From positions 1-46,266 of the forward strand of contig CALRBT010000008.1 of the NCBI GenBank assembly GCA_943354475.1: DNA of 46,266 bases, in the 5' to 3' direction. The position numbers and the translations under genes were made by a program. The notes beneath the pieces were generated by a model, which was given only the letters and a program-made list of their open reading frames with translations, was not told where the DNA came from and searched no databases. The DNA is from Parcubacteria group bacterium (lineage in GTDB: Bacteria; Patescibacteriota; Minisyncoccia; Phycocordibacterales; CALRBT01). This document shows positions 45,887 to 46,266 of this stretch, piece by piece. Each line of letters starts with the position of its first letter. The first letter of the stretch is position 1.

Positions 45887-46266
45887 ATGAAAGATAAGAA
45901 TGGAATTATAATTTTTGCAGATGGGAGCTCACTTGGTAATCCAGGTCCTGGAGGATGGGGCGCGATTGTTAAGATTGAATCGCAAGTAACCGAGCTTGGT
46001 GGTGCGCTTAAGCACACAACGAATAACAGAATGGAACTAACTGCTGCAATTAAGGCCCTTGAGTTTATCTCATTTCACAAAATAAAAAAAGATCAGCCGA
46101 TTTTTGTTTACACTGATTCAGCTTATGTTATCAATGGGATTACGAAGTGGGTCTACGGTTGGCAAAAAAATAATTGGAAAACATCAAAAAAAGAAGCGGT
46201 GATTAATCAGGAATTATGGGAAGAACTCTTTGCGATTACTCGCGGTGTTTCTGTTTCGTGGAAACA
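45887..46266 (+). CDS. rnhA: Ribonuclease HI, 3' end beyond the window
   Basis: Degrades RNA in RNA:DNA hybrids. 126 codons are visible before the window ends. MKDKNGIIIFADGSSLGNPGPGGWGAIV carries the first catalytic Asp and the GNPGPGGW signature; Glu is in NNRMELTAAIKALEF and the next Asp in YTDSAYVINGITKWV; WQKNNWKTSKKEAVINQELWEEL is the substrate-handle region. It follows recJ by 35 bp on the same strand but has its own extended -10. Confidence 0.94.
   Translation, partial: MKDKNGIIIFADGSSLGNPGPGGWGAIVKIESQVTELGGALKHTTNNRMELTAAIKALEFISFHKIKKDQPIFVYTDSAYVINGITKWVYGWQKNNWKTSKKEAVINQELWEELFAITRGVSVSWK

Overview
The window looks like a chromosomal segment of a Patescibacteria/CPR bacterium, most likely Candidatus Paceibacteria (Parcubacteria). 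This is inferred from the mix of genes and is not proven. The supporting features are: a reduced core gene set; small single-TM hypothetical proteins with low-complexity tails; a type IV pilus cluster with few accessory parts; ComM; a trigger factor without a PPIase domain; a PilB without its tetracysteine; a DksA/TraR protein with a decayed zinc finger; a stand-alone GIY-YIG protein; and many promoters whose -10 box sits 6-7 nt before the start codon, implying leaderless mRNAs. No rRNA, CRISPR array, transposase or prophage was found.

Layout. 1-5.4 kb: a 1252-aa membrane-associated protein of unknown function and a divergent LysM/M23 peptidase, separated by a 570-bp gap that holds an array of eight consecutive non-identical hairpins between two DnaA-box-like 9-mers. 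5.5-13.1 kb: minus-strand core genes (comM, DksA-like, pnp, NYN nuclease, rpsO). 13.2-16.5 kb: xerC-type recombinase, two small Shine-Dalgarno-led unknown genes, a purine-rich tract, a GIY-YIG gene bounded by inverted repeats, and exonuclease III. 16.5-16.95 kb: a promoter, about 260 nt without any ATG, and a terminator, which together look like an unrecognised ncRNA. 16.9-21.8 kb: CCA-adding enzyme, four tRNAs (Arg-TCG, Gly-GCC, Pro-TGG, Gly-TCC; none encodes CCA), YraN, a tautomerase-like protein, a trypsin-like protease, and repeated elements directly after tRNA-Arg and tRNA-Pro that copy parts of the tRNA 3' ends. 21.8-24.3 kb: a C39-like protein, HU with a long structured leader, a 56-aa zinc protein and a TrmB-like regulator. 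24.4-31.2 kb: minus-strand RNA/protein quality-control and core genes (rny, clpP, tig, ppa, nusA). 31.4-39 kb: type IV pilus genes pilB, pilC and three pilin-like proteins. 39-46.3 kb: an M16 peptidase gene broken by one in-frame TAA, tpiA-pgk, a 47-aa unknown, HIT-pyrH, recJ and a truncated rnhA.

How genes fit together. PNPase, RNase Y and NusA cover RNA turnover and transcription. Tig and ClpP cover folding and proteolysis. PilB/PilC plus pilins with ComM, RecJ and XerC fit DNA uptake and processing. The CCA enzyme is required for the CCA-less tRNAs beside it. Two gene classes stand out: core genes with extended -10 promoters and almost no leader, and small orphan genes (plus the M16 gene) with a leader, a clear Shine-Dalgarno sequence and their own strong terminator.

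The most interesting unexplained features are the hairpin array at 3.9-4.1 kb, the tRNA-linked elements at 18.6-20.0 kb, a structured element present in two copies with compensatory changes (11.8 and 35.0 kb), and the ncRNA candidate at 16.6 kb.
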